From Sphingomonas sp. RIT328 (GTDB lineage Bacteria; Pseudomonadota; Alphaproteobacteria; Sphingomonadales; Sphingomonadaceae), in NCBI RefSeq assembly GCF_000632225.1, contig NZ_JFYV01000002.1, positions 1-64,000 on the forward strand: a stretch of 64,000 nucleotides of DNA. The letters are read 5' to 3'. The stretch's first letter is position 1. Each line of letters starts with the position of its first letter. The notes beneath the pieces are model-generated. The model was not told the origin of the DNA and ran no database searches. It saw only the letters and a program-made list of their open reading frames with translations. Positions 19,202-27,655 of this stretch are shown here, piece after piece. A program made the position numbers and the translations under genes.

Positions 19202-20380
19202 TCACCGCTTGCGCGTCAATTCGCGCATCCCGGCATCGAGCCCGGCGAGCGTCAGCGGGAACATCCGCCCGCCGACCAGCTCGCGCATCAGCCGGATCGA
19301 CGGCGTATAGCCCCATTGCGGTTCGGGCAGGGGATTGAGCCAGATCGCCGACGGATAGGTGCCGGTCAGCCGCTCCATCCACACCGCGCCCGCCTCGTCA
19401 TTGTTATGCTCGACCGAGCCGCCGGCATGGGTGATCTCATAGGGACTCATCGCCGCATCGCCGACGAAGACGATCTTATAGTCCGGGCCGAAGCGGTGCA
19501 GCACCTCGACGGTCGGCGTGCGCTCGGTGAAGCGGCGGCGGTTGTCCTTCCACAGGCCCTCGTAAGGACAATTGTGGAAGTAGAAGAAGTCGAGCGTCTT
19601 GAACTCGGCGGTCGCGGCGCTGAACAGCTCCTCGCAGATGCGCACCCAGGGGTCCATCGAGCCGCCGACGTCGAGGAAGAGCAGCAGCTTGACTGCGTTG
19701 CGCCGCTCGGGCCGCATCCGCACGTCGAGCCAGCCCTGCCGTGCGGTGCCGTCGATCGTCCCCTGGATGTCGAGCTCGTCGGCGGCGCCCTCGCGCGCGA
19801 ACCGCCGCAGCCGGCGCAGCGCGACCTTGATGTTGCGCGTGCCGAGCTCGACGTCGGCGTCGAGATTGCGGAAGTCGCGCTGCTCCCACACCTTGATCGC
19901 GCGGCCGTGGCGGCTCTCGCCGCCGATGCGGACGCCTTCGGGATTATAGCCGGCATTGCCGAACGGGCTGGTGCCGCCGGTGCCGATCCATTTGCTGCCG
20001 CCCTGGTGGCGGCCGTGCTGCTCGGCGAGCCGCTCGCGCAGCGCCGCCATGATCTCGTCCCAGGAGCCGAGCGCTTGGATCCGCGCCATCTCCTCCGCGT
20101 CGAGATAGCGTGCCGCCACCGCTTCGAGCCATTCGGCAGGCAGATCCTGCGGCGCGACGCCCGCGTCGCTGACGACGCCGTGGAAGACCTTGCCGAACAC
20201 CCGATCGAACCGGTCGAGCAGCGCCTCGTCCTTCACATAGGTCGCGCGGGCGAGGTAATAGAAGGCCTCGGGCGTCGACTCGATCACCGCGGCATCGAGC
20301 GCCTCGAGCAGCACGAGATGCTCCTTGAGGCTTGCGGCAATGCCGGCGGCGCGGAGTTCGTCGAGGAAGAGCAGGAACAT
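19202..20380 (-). CDS. vWA-domain (CoxE-like) protein
   Basis: 392 residues. A helical N-terminal region (1-125) is followed by a conserved central part and a von Willebrand A domain (about 228-390) whose MIDAS starts DVGGSMD (Asp237, Ser241; DxGxS). CoxE-like vWA proteins work with MoxR AAA+ ATPases as metal-insertion or complex-assembly chaperones; a MoxR gene lies 0.7 kb upstream on the same strand, separated by a CHAP hydrolase gene. Confidence 0.9.
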   Translation of the reverse strand: MFLLFLDELRAAGIAASLKEHLVLLEALDAAVIESTPEAFYYLARATYVKDEALLDRFDRVFGKVFHGVVSDAGVAPQDLPAEWLEAVAARYLDAEEMARIQALGSWDEIMAALRERLAEQHGRHQGGSKWIGTGGTSPFGNAGYNPEGVRIGGESRHGRAIKVWEQRDFRNLDADVELGTRNIKVALRRLRRFAREGAADELDIQGTIDGTARQGWLDVRMRPERRNAVKLLLFLDVGGSMDPWVRICEELFSAATAEFKTLDFFYFHNCPYEGLWKDNRRRFTERTPTVEVLHRFGPDYKIVFVGDAAMSPYEITHAGGSVEHNNDEAGAVWMERLTGTYPSAIWLNPLPEPQWGYTPSIRLMRELVGGRMFPLTLAGLDAGMRELTRKR

Positions 20381-20424
20381 CGGGGCACGCTACGCCGCTT
20401 CGCGCGGGCACGACAGCCCCCGGC

Positions 20425-20976
20425 TCAGCGCGGCGCGTAGGCGTCGATCAGCGCGCCGACATAATCGGGGTTGCGGGCGGTGAGCTGTTTCGACGGATGG
20501 CCGCCGTAGATGAAACCCTTGACCGGATAGATGCCGCCGCCGAGCCCGTCATTGTCGCGATACCAGACCTTGACCTGACTCCAGTCATTGTGCGGCGAGA
20601 CGTCGTAGAGCGTGACGTCCTGTTCGGCATGGCCGCGCTCGCCGTTCTGGCGCGACCAATTGGCGTGGGTGAGCATCAGCACGCGCTGTTCGACGACGCG
20701 GCTGACCACCGCGACATGGCCGAGCGGCAGCCGGCCGGTCTTGGCGAAGACGATCACCGACCCCTCGCGCGGGCGATGGCCCCGGTCATAGCGTCCCCCG
20801 GCCTGCTCCCACCACGTCCAGGCATCGCCGTAGATCTCGATGCCCGAGGCGGCGCGGGCGAAGGGCACGCATTGGCCGACATAGTCGAGCAGCCCCGAGG
20901 CGGCGAGCGGCGCGGTAAAACTTGCCGCCTGACCGGCAAGGCACGTGATCACGAATCTGGCAAGAAGGCCTCGCAT
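20425..20976 (-). CDS. Exported CHAP-domain amidase
   Basis: 183 residues with an N-terminal hydrophobic signal segment (about 5-25). The CHAP (NlpC/P60-like) fold is shown by the catalytic Cys36 (GQCVPFAR) and His87 (PLGHVAVV), with a third polar residue likely at Asn104 (HANW). Such enzymes cleave peptidoglycan cross-bridges or stem peptides in the envelope. Sits between moxR and the vWA gene on the same strand, with small gaps, suggesting common transcription. Confidence 0.85.
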   Translation of the reverse strand: MRGLLARFVITCLAGQAASFTAPLAASGLLDYVGQCVPFARAASGIEIYGDAWTWWEQAGGRYDRGHRPREGSVIVFAKTGRLPLGHVAVVSRVVEQRVLMLTHANWSRQNGERGHAEQDVTLYDVSPHNDWSQVKVWYRDNDGLGGGIYPVKGFIYGGHPSKQLTARNPDYVGALIDAYAPR

Positions 20977-21028
20977 TCCGCTGGCTTAGGGCGGTGCGGA
21001 TGACTGCGAGATTGGCAGCTATGGTTAA

Positions 21029-21058
21029 TTGCCGGGCCACCCGGCAAAAACTTGCCGG
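21029..21058 (-). promoter_or_regulatory. Mutually exclusive hairpins upstream of the CHAP gene
   Basis: Three short segments, TTGCCGGG (21029-21036), CCCGGCAA (21040-21047) and TTGCCGG (21052-21058), allow the middle one to pair with either neighbour, giving an 8-bp stem with a 3-nt loop or a 7-bp stem with a 4-nt loop. They lie 53-82 nt upstream of the CHAP start and just after the moxR stop. Could be a terminator/antiterminator pair or mRNA end structure; there is no long U tract. Confidence 0.4.
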
Positions 21059-21078
21059 TCGTTGCGAGGCTGAAACGA

Positions 21079-21924
21079 TCAGCGCTGCCGCTTCGCCATG
21101 AAGGCGAGCCGTTCGAACAGCATGATGTCCTGTTCGTTCTTGAGCAGCGCGCCGTGCAGCGGCGGGATCGCCTTGGTCGGATCGCGGTTTTGCAGCACGT
21201 CGAGCGGCATGTCCTCGTGCAGCAGCAGTTTGAGCCAATCGAGCAATTCGCTGGTGCTCGGCTTCTTCTTGAGGCCGGGGACGTCGCGCACCTCGTAGAA
21301 GATGTCCATCGCGCGGCGGACGAGCATCGCCTGGATGCCGGGGAAATGCACGTCGATGATCCGCTGCATCGTCTCACGATCGGGGAAGCGGATGTAATGA
21401 AAGAAGCAGCGGCGCAGGAAGGCGTCGGGCAGCTCCTTTTCATTGTTGCTGGTGATCACGACGATCGGGCGCTCGACGGCGCGGATCGTCTCCTTGGTCT
21501 CGTAGACGTGGAACTCCATCCGGTCGAGTTCCTGCAACAGGTCGTTGGGAAACTCGATATCGGCCTTGTCGATCTCGTCGATCAGCAGCACCGGCGGGGT
21601 CGGGCGGGTGAAGGCTTCCCACAATTTGCCGCGGCGGATGTAATTGGCGATGTCGTGGACGCGCGGGTCGCCGAGCTGACCGTCGCGCAGCCGCGCCACC
21701 GCATCATATTCGTACAGGCCCTGCTGCGCCTTGGTGGTCGACTTGACGTTCCACTCGATCAGCTCGGCCCCCGCGGCGCGCGCGATCTCCTGCGCGAGCA
21801 CGGTCTTGCCGGTGCCTGGCTCGCCCTTGACCAGCAACGGCCGGCGCAGCGTCACCGCGGCGTTGACCGCGACCTTGAGATCCTCGGTCGCGACATAGCT
21901 TTGCGTGCCTTCGAAGCGCTTCAT
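21079..21924 (-). CDS. MoxR-family AAA+ ATPase
   Basis: 281 residues from ATG 21924 (MKRFEGTQSY). Walker A GEPGTGKT (34-41), Walker B LLIDEIDK (Asp116, Glu117), sensor-1 ITSNNEKELPDAFLRRC. MoxR ATPases remodel or load metal centres of client proteins with a vWA partner; the vWA gene at 19202-20380 is the likely partner. Confidence 0.93.
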   Translation of the reverse strand: MKRFEGTQSYVATEDLKVAVNAAVTLRRPLLVKGEPGTGKTVLAQEIARAAGAELIEWNVKSTTKAQQGLYEYDAVARLRDGQLGDPRVHDIANYIRRGKLWEAFTRPTPPVLLIDEIDKADIEFPNDLLQELDRMEFHVYETKETIRAVERPIVVITSNNEKELPDAFLRRCFFHYIRFPDRETMQRIIDVHFPGIQAMLVRRAMDIFYEVRDVPGLKKKPSTSELLDWLKLLLHEDMPLDVLQNRDPTKAIPPLHGALLKNEQDIMLFERLAFMAKRQR

Positions 21925-21995
21925 GCCGGTTCCCGCAGCTGGTGGAGGCAACGGTGGTAGGCGCAACCCGCGCGATCAGGCAAGTCGCGCGGGGA

Positions 21996-22715
21996 TCACC
22001 CCTGGCGGGCGCTGGCGCGTGCTTCGAGCAGATCCCACAAGGCGCGATGCTGGGCGAGCAACTGTTCCGCACCGAAGCGCACCGCGCGCTCGGTCGCCGG
22101 GGTGCCGCCGAGCCGCGTCACGCTCGCCGCGGTTTCGGACAGGCTCGGAAAGGCCGCCGGCACGGGGTCGACGCCGAACCGGTCGGCGGCGTGATCGAGC
22201 ATCAGCCGGATCGCGGTCCAGTCCTGCACCAGCGCCGCCACCGCGCCGGTGGCGCAGCCGCGCCGTTCGGAGCGGGCGAGCGTCTCGAGCGCATGGCGGC
22301 TGGCGATCAGCGCCGCTTCGGTGTCCGACTGGCCGGGGGTCGACGGGGTCGGGCCGGCAGCGGCGGCGAGCCGGGCGATATAGGCGCGTTCGAGCACGAA
22401 GCCGTCGGCGACCGCCGACAGCCAGTCGCAGGCATCGGGCTGGACGCAATGGGTGCGCGCCTCGACCGCGAGGCCGGGGGGATCGCCATGAACCGCGCAC
22501 AGCGCATGCACCGCATCCGACAGGTCGCGCGACGCCGCCGCGGGAGAAAGGAGCATCGACAGGTGCGGATGCGCGACGCTGCCGTCCGTCGCGCCGATCC
22601 GCGTGACCAGATCCCATGCACCCGCAGGCCAATGCTGTTGCGCCGTATCCAATCCGATATCCCGCGTTACGCGCCGTCCCGCCGATCCGGTCCGACCTGG
22701 TCCTTGTCTACCCAC
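21996..22715 (-). CDS. Conserved-looking protein of unknown function
   Basis: Up to 239 residues from a GTG at 22715; the first ~20 residues are Arg/Gly-rich and doubtful, and a TTG about 20 codons in, preceded by GGGATA, is an alternative start. The body is helical and Ala-rich with five Cys, including CVQPDAC near residue 90 and an RRGC at ~151. No signal peptide or transmembrane segment. No recognised domain; cytoplasmic. Just upstream of moxR on the same strand (71 bp gap), so possibly in the same transcript. Confidence 0.6.
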   Translation of the reverse strand: MGRQGPGRTGSAGRRVTRDIGLDTAQQHWPAGAWDLVTRIGATDGSVAHPHLSMLLSPAAASRDLSDAVHALCAVHGDPPGLAVEARTHCVQPDACDWLSAVADGFVLERAYIARLAAAAGPTPSTPGQSDTEAALIASRHALETLARSERRGCATGAVAALVQDWTAIRLMLDHAADRFGVDPVPAAFPSLSETAASVTRLGGTPATERAVRFGAEQLLAQHRALWDLLEARASARQG

Positions 22716-22732
22716 TAACTATACAGAAGCAC

Positions 22733-22781
22733 GTAAAGACAGGGTTTATGGGGCGGTAACCCTGTCGTAATCGATCTTTAC
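22733..22781. promoter_or_regulatory. Nested inverted repeats in a divergent promoter region
   Basis: ACAGGGTT (22739-22746) and AACCCTGT (22758-22765) form a perfect 8-bp stem with an 11-nt loop, inside an outer GTAAAG/CTTTAC pair (22733-22738, 22776-22781). It lies between the divergent starts of the unknown gene (22715) and the S9 peptidase (22834), so an operator or 5' leader structure is possible. The local base composition is clearly more AT-rich than the genes. Confidence 0.4.
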
Positions 22782-22833
22782 GCCGGCCGGCCGTGCCGTA
22801 AGAACGCCAATGTGTTGATTTTGGAGAAGGTGG

Positions 22834-25089
22834 ATGCGCGGATGGATTTTGGCCCTGGCGCTCGCTTCGGCGGGGACTTTCGCCTTGTCGGCTGAGGCCG
22901 GGGCGCAGACGGCGGCGAATCAGGCGCCGGCGCAGGGCGAATCATTGACGCTGGCGCGCGTGTTCGGCAGCCCCGACCTGTCGGGATCGCAGCCGCGCGG
23001 CGTGCGGCTGTCGCCCGACGGCAGCCTGCTCACCTTCCTGCGCCCGCGCGCCGACGAGAAGGAGCGCACCGACCTGTGGGCGCGCGACACGCGCACCGGC
23101 GCGGAACGGATGCTGGTCGACAGCAAGACGGTCGGCAGCGGCGCCGAGCTCAGCGAGGCCGAGAAGATGCAGCGCGAGCGGGCGCGGATCGGCGGCAGCA
23201 AGGGCATCGTCGCCTATGACTTCGCGCCCGACGGCCGCTCGATCCTGGTGCCGCTCGACGGCGATCTCTACCTTGCGACGCTCGACGGCGCGGTGCGGCG
23301 GCTAACGCAGACGCCCGGTGGTGAGCTCAATCCGATCGTCTCGCCCAAGGGCCATTACGTCAGCTTCGTCCGCGACCAGAACCTCTTCGCGCAGCCGCTC
23401 GCCGGCGGTGACGCGCATGCGGTGACGAAGGGCGGCGGCGGCACGATCCATTTCGGCGAGGCGGAGTTCGTCGCGCAGGAGGAAATGCATCGCACCACCG
23501 GCTATTGGTGGTCGCCCGACGAACGCTTCATCGCGGTCGAGAAGTTCGACGAGGCGCCGGTCCACGTCTTCACCCGCGCGTCGATCGGCGCGGCGGGGAC
23601 CAAGACCTATGAACAGCGCTATCCCGCCGCGGGCACGCCCAACGTCCTAGTCGAGCTCTACGTGATGCGGCCCGACGGATCGGGGCAGGTCAAGGTCGAC
23701 CTCGGCAGCGATCCCGACATCTACCTCGCCCGCGTCGACTGGACGCCCGACGGCAAGACGCTGCTGGTGCAGCGCGAGAGCCGCGACCAGAAGACGCTCG
23801 ACATGCTCCGCGTCGATCCCGAGACGGGCAAGGCGAGCGTGCTGTTCACCGAAAAGGCGGGCGCGAAGAGCTGGCTCAACCTCAGCGACGATTATCAGCC
23901 GATGAAGGACGGCAGTCTGATCTGGCGGTCCGAGCGCGACGGCTATGGCCACCTCTACCGGCGCGCGCCGTCGGGGCAGTGGACGCAGCTGACCAAGGGG
24001 CCGTGGGTGGTGACGGGGCTGGTCGGCATCGACGAGGCCAAGGGACGGATCTATTTCACCGGGCTCAAGGACGACGTGCTCGAACAGCATGTCTATGCGG
24101 TCGATATCGCCAAGCCCAACGTCCTCACCCGGCTGACCGAGCGCGGCTGGACCAACACTGCGACGATGGACAAGGCGGCAAGCCGGCTGATCGTGTCGCG
24201 CTCCAACCCGAAGCAGCCGACGCAGGTCTATCTCGCCGACACCGCGGGGCAGCGGCTGGCGTGGATCAACGAGAATGCGCTGGTCGCCGGTCACCCCTAT
24301 TTCCCGTTCCTGGCGCAGCATCAGCCGACCAAATTCGGTACGATCAAGGCGGCCGACGGCTCGACGCTCTATTGGGAAATGATCACGCCGCCGCTCGTCG
24401 CCGGCAAGACCTATCCCGTGTTCTTCGAACATTACGGCGGCCCGGGCACCGGCCAGCAGGTGACGCGCGGCTGGCAGGGCGCGCTGCCGCAATATCTGGT
24501 CAGCCAGGGCTGGGTCTATTTCAAGATCGACAATCGCGGCTCGTACAATCGCGGCAAGGCGTTCGAGGACCAGATCTATCACGCGATGGGGACGGTCGAG
24601 GTCGAGGATCAGCTCGCCGGCGCGAACTATCTGAAGTCGCTGCCGTTCGTCGACGGGCGGCGGATCGCCACTTATGGCTGGTCGTATGGCGGCTATATGT
24701 CGCTCAAGATGCTGGAGAAAACCCCCGGCGTCTATGCCGCGGCGGTGAGCGGCGCGCCAGTCACCGACTGGCAGCTCTACGACACCCATTATACCGAACG
24801 TTATCTCGGCGATCCCGCCAAGGACCCGCAGAGCTATGCCGGATCGGCGGCGGTCGAAGCGGCATCGACGATCCGCGATCCGCTGCTGCTGATCCACGGC
24901 ATGGCCGACGACAACGTCTTCCTCGACAATTCGACCAAGGTCGCCGCGCGCATGCAGGCCACCGCGACCCCGTTCGAGATGATGTTCTACCCCGGTTATA
25001 CCCATCGCGTCGCCGGACCGGGGGTGAGCCAGCATCTCTGGGGAACGATCCTCGAATTCCTCGACCGCAATGTGAAGAACAGGAAATAG
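22834..25089 (+). CDS. S9 family dipeptidyl peptidase (DPP IV-like)
   Basis: Exported serine exopeptidase that removes N-terminal dipeptides. 751 residues; ATG after GGAGAAGG; signal peptide 1-25 (ending AEAGAQ). An N-terminal beta-propeller (DPPIV_N, ~100-465) is followed by an alpha/beta-hydrolase domain with Ser617 (GWSYGGY), the Asp pair in MADDNVF (692-693) and His724 (YTHRV). The propeller motif VAQEEMHRTTGYWWSPD matches the substrate amino-end-binding EE helix of DPP4. Confidence 0.95.
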   Translation: MRGWILALALASAGTFALSAEAGAQTAANQAPAQGESLTLARVFGSPDLSGSQPRGVRLSPDGSLLTFLRPRADEKERTDLWARDTRTGAERMLVDSKTVGSGAELSEAEKMQRERARIGGSKGIVAYDFAPDGRSILVPLDGDLYLATLDGAVRRLTQTPGGELNPIVSPKGHYVSFVRDQNLFAQPLAGGDAHAVTKGGGGTIHFGEAEFVAQEEMHRTTGYWWSPDERFIAVEKFDEAPVHVFTRASIGAAGTKTYEQRYPAAGTPNVLVELYVMRPDGSGQVKVDLGSDPDIYLARVDWTPDGKTLLVQRESRDQKTLDMLRVDPETGKASVLFTEKAGAKSWLNLSDDYQPMKDGSLIWRSERDGYGHLYRRAPSGQWTQLTKGPWVVTGLVGIDEAKGRIYFTGLKDDVLEQHVYAVDIAKPNVLTRLTERGWTNTATMDKAASRLIVSRSNPKQPTQVYLADTAGQRLAWINENALVAGHPYFPFLAQHQPTKFGTIKAADGSTLYWEMITPPLVAGKTYPVFFEHYGGPGTGQQVTRGWQGALPQYLVSQGWVYFKIDNRGSYNRGKAFEDQIYHAMGTVEVEDQLAGANYLKSLPFVDGRRIATYGWSYGGYMSLKMLEKTPGVYAAAVSGAPVTDWQLYDTHYTERYLGDPAKDPQSYAGSAAVEAASTIRDPLLLIHGMADDNVFLDNSTKVAARMQATATPFEMMFYPGYTHRVAGPGVSQHLWGTILEFLDRNVKNRK

Positions 25090-25123
25090 CCGACAGGACA
25101 GGATCGGGACGCTGATTTCGTCA

Positions 25124-25149
25124 CATCGCCGCCTTATGCGGCGGCGATG
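25124..25149 (+). promoter_or_regulatory. Perfect stem-loop over the mgtC-like start codon
   Basis: A 10-bp perfect stem (25124-25133 with 25140-25149, 6-nt loop TTATGC) ends exactly on the ATG of the MgtC-like gene (25147-25149). No separate Shine-Dalgarno is visible. As RNA this would bury the start codon, suggesting translational control; it could also act as a weak terminator for the upstream peptidase gene. Confidence 0.5.
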
Positions 25150-25863
25150 CGCTTCCTGACCCTGTTCCACCTCTGGCCGTTCCTCGACACGGTCGTCAGC
25201 CTGCTCACCGCCTTCGTGCTCGGCACGGCGATCGGGGCGGAGCGGCAATATCGCCAGCGCACCGCCGGGCTGCGCACCAATGCGCTGGTCGCGATCGGGT
25301 CGGCGGCATTCGTCGATCTCGGGCAGCGGCTCGGCGGCGACGTCGAGTCGATCCGGGTGATCGCCTATGTCGTGTCGGGGATCGGCTTCCTCGGCGCCGG
25401 GGTGATCATGAAGGAGGGGATGAACGTCCGCGGCCTCAACACCGCGGCGACGCTCTGGTGTTCGGCCGCGGTTGGCGCGATCGCCGGGTCCGACATGGTG
25501 GCGGAGGCGGTGCTGCTCACCGTCGTCGTGCTCGCCGCCAACACCCTGCTGCGGCCGCTGGTCGACGCGATCAACCGCGTGCCGCTCGCCGGCCATGCGG
25601 TCGAGGCGACCTATACGGTGACGATCACCGTCGATCCGGCGCAGGCGGGGCCACTCGGCGACATGCTCGTCGCGCATCTCGAGGCGGCGTCGCTGCCGGT
25701 CGCCGAACTGGCGACCGAGCCGCTCGGCGACGATCGCGTCGCGGTGACGGCGACACTGGTCAGCACCAACGTTCCCGATACCGAACTCGACGCGCTCGCC
25801 GATCATCTCGCCCGCGTCCACGGTATCGCCCATGCCACCTGGCAGCTGAGCACGCACGATTAG
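25147..25863 (+). CDS. MgtC/SapB-family membrane protein
   Basis: 238 residues: four to five hydrophobic helices in the N-terminal MgtC domain (about 10-145) with the family signature TAIGAERQYRQRTAGLRTN and SGIGFLGAGVIMKEG, then an ACT-like cytoplasmic C-terminal domain (155-238). Family members are linked to survival in low Mg2+ or acid. ATG is the only in-frame start nearby. It lies 57 bp after the DPP gene on the same strand. Confidence 0.9.
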   Translation: MRFLTLFHLWPFLDTVVSLLTAFVLGTAIGAERQYRQRTAGLRTNALVAIGSAAFVDLGQRLGGDVESIRVIAYVVSGIGFLGAGVIMKEGMNVRGLNTAATLWCSAAVGAIAGSDMVAEAVLLTVVVLAANTLLRPLVDAINRVPLAGHAVEATYTVTITVDPAQAGPLGDMLVAHLEAASLPVAELATEPLGDDRVAVTATLVSTNVPDTELDALADHLARVHGIAHATWQLSTHD

Positions 25864-25925
25864 CAAAGCCGATGGACGCGGCGACGCAAGCGTATTAGGC
25901 GACGCGGCAACGCAGCGGAGGGTTT

Positions 25926-26954
25926 ATGGGTTATCGGGTGGTGGTCGCGGGCGCGACGGGCAATGTCGGGCGCGAGATGGTCAACATCCTCGCCGAACGC
26001 GAATTTCCCCTCGACGAGATCGCGGTGCTGGCGTCGAGCCGCAGCCAGGGCGAGCAGATCGAATATGGCGACACCGGCAAGATGCTCAAGGTGCAGAACA
26101 TCGAGCATTTCGATCCGGCCGGCTGGGACATGGCGCTGTTCGCGATCGGCAGCGACGCGACCAAGGTCTATGCCCCCAAATTCGCCGCCGCGGGCTGCAC
26201 GGTGATCGACAATTCGTCGCTCTACCGGATGGACCCCGACGTGCCGCTGATCGTGCCGGAGGTGAATGCCGCGGCGATCGACGGCTATCGCGCCAAGAAC
26301 ATCATCGCCAACCCCAATTGCTCGACCGCGCAGATGGTGGTGGCGCTCAAGCCGCTCCACGATGCCGCCAAGATCACCCGCGTCGTCGTCTCGACCTATC
26401 AGTCGGTGTCGGGCGCCGGCAAGATCGGCATGGACGAACTTTTCGAACAGAGCCGCAACATCTTCGTCGGCGACAGTGCCGAGGCGAAGAAGTTCACCAA
26501 GCAGATCGCCTTCAACGTCATTCCGCACATCGACAGCTTCCTCGACGACGGTTCGACCAAGGAAGAGTGGAAGATGGTGGTCGAAACCAAGAAGATCCTC
26601 GACGCCAAGATCAAGGTGACCGCGACCTGCGTGCGCGTGCCGGTGTTCGTCGGCCATTCGGAATCGATCAACATCGCCTTCGAGCGGGAATTGTCGGCCG
26701 AGGACGCCAAGCGCATCCTGCGCGAGGCGCCGGGTGTGATGCTGATCGATAAGCATGAGGACGGCGGCTATATCACCCCGATCGAGGCCGCCGGCGACGA
26801 CGCCACCTATGTCAGCCGCGTCCGCGAGGACCCGACGATCGAGAACGGCCTCAATCTGTGGTGCGTCAGCGACAATCTGCGCAAGGGCGCGGCGCTCAAC
26901 GCGGTGCAGATCGCCGAGCTGCTCGGCCGGCGGCATCTCAAGAAGGCGGGTTGA
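25926..26954 (+). CDS. asd: Aspartate-semialdehyde dehydrogenase
   Basis: NADPH-dependent reductive dephosphorylation of aspartyl phosphate, branch point to lysine/diaminopimelate, threonine and methionine. 342 residues; ATG after GGAGG. Rossmann motif GATGNVGREM (9-18), catalytic Cys132 (NPNCSTAQM) and the substrate-binding His in VPVFVGHSES. Monocistronic by spacing or followed by the small antitoxin gene. Confidence 0.97.
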   Translation: MGYRVVVAGATGNVGREMVNILAEREFPLDEIAVLASSRSQGEQIEYGDTGKMLKVQNIEHFDPAGWDMALFAIGSDATKVYAPKFAAAGCTVIDNSSLYRMDPDVPLIVPEVNAAAIDGYRAKNIIANPNCSTAQMVVALKPLHDAAKITRVVVSTYQSVSGAGKIGMDELFEQSRNIFVGDSAEAKKFTKQIAFNVIPHIDSFLDDGSTKEEWKMVVETKKILDAKIKVTATCVRVPVFVGHSESINIAFERELSAEDAKRILREAPGVMLIDKHEDGGYITPIEAAGDDATYVSRVREDPTIENGLNLWCVSDNLRKGAALNAVQIAELLGRRHLKKAG

Positions 26955-26985
26955 GGGCGAACGGGCGTGGTGGTGTCATGTCCAT

Positions 26986-27237
26986 ATGGGACAGGTGCTC
27001 ATCCGTGATCTCGACGATGCTCTGCTGCAGGATTATCAGGAGGCGGCCGACGGTAATGGCCGTTCTCTCGAAGCCGAGTTGCGGGATGCGTTGCGCCGGT
27101 TGAGGCCGGTGAACGATCACGACCGTCGCGATCTCCAGGCTCGACTTGCCGCTATTCGAGCGATGACCCCCAATGTCGCCCAAACTCCGGCGGAGGTGCT
27201 GGTACGCGAGGATCGAGAGGGCTTTCGCAGCGCGTGA
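26986..27237 (+). CDS. FitA/VapB-like antitoxin
   Basis: 83 residues from ATG 26986. The N-terminal MGQVLIRDLDDALLQDYQ and RSLEAELRDALRR pattern is that of ribbon-helix-helix FitA-type antitoxins, which repress their own promoter and cap a PIN-domain toxin. Its TGA overlaps the GTG of the toxin gene by 4 nt, the usual TA arrangement. The antitoxin itself is intact while the toxin is not. GC and codon use are a little lower than neighbours. Confidence 0.82.
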   Translation: MGQVLIRDLDDALLQDYQEAADGNGRSLEAELRDALRRLRPVNDHDRRDLQARLAAIRAMTPNVAQTPAEVLVREDREGFRSA

Positions 27238-27655
27238 CCTGGATCGTCGAAACCAGCGTCGCCGTCAAATGGGTGGTTGCCGAAGACGGCGCCGACCTTG
27301 CGGCACCATTCCTTTCCGGTGACGTCGTTGCGCCTGACCTGCTACGCCAGGAACTTGCCAATGCCTTGTGGAAAAAGGTACGGCGAGACGAGATTGGCAA
27401 GCAACAGGCGCAATTGGGATATGGCGCCATCATCGACGCCCTCCGGTTCTTCCCACCGGTCATCTTGCCGTGCGGGCCTTCGATATCGCGCTGCAGATCG
27501 GGCAGCCCGTATAGGATTGCCTCTATCTCGCACTCGCCGAGTCATTAGATTTGATGATCCTGACGGTGGATTACAAGCTGATCCTCGCGTGTGGGCACAC
27601 CGACTTCGCCGGCCTGCTGATCTCCCTGGAAGACGCCGCCCGTCTGCCTCAATGA
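27234..27655 (+). pseudogene. PIN-domain (VapC-like) toxin, frameshifted and with a stop
   Basis: GTG at 27234 opens a PIN domain (MTWIVETSVAVKWVVAEDG, VAPDLLRQELANALWKKVRR) that runs in frame to about FFPPVI near 27465. The remainder reads in a different frame as LAVRAFDIALQIGQPV, then TAG at the position of a usual Tyr, then DCLYLALAESLDLMILTVDY and on to TGA at 27653-27655. So the ribonuclease toxin has at least one frameshift and one nonsense change and is probably inactive. The first acidic residue is also Glu rather than Asp. Confidence 0.85.
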
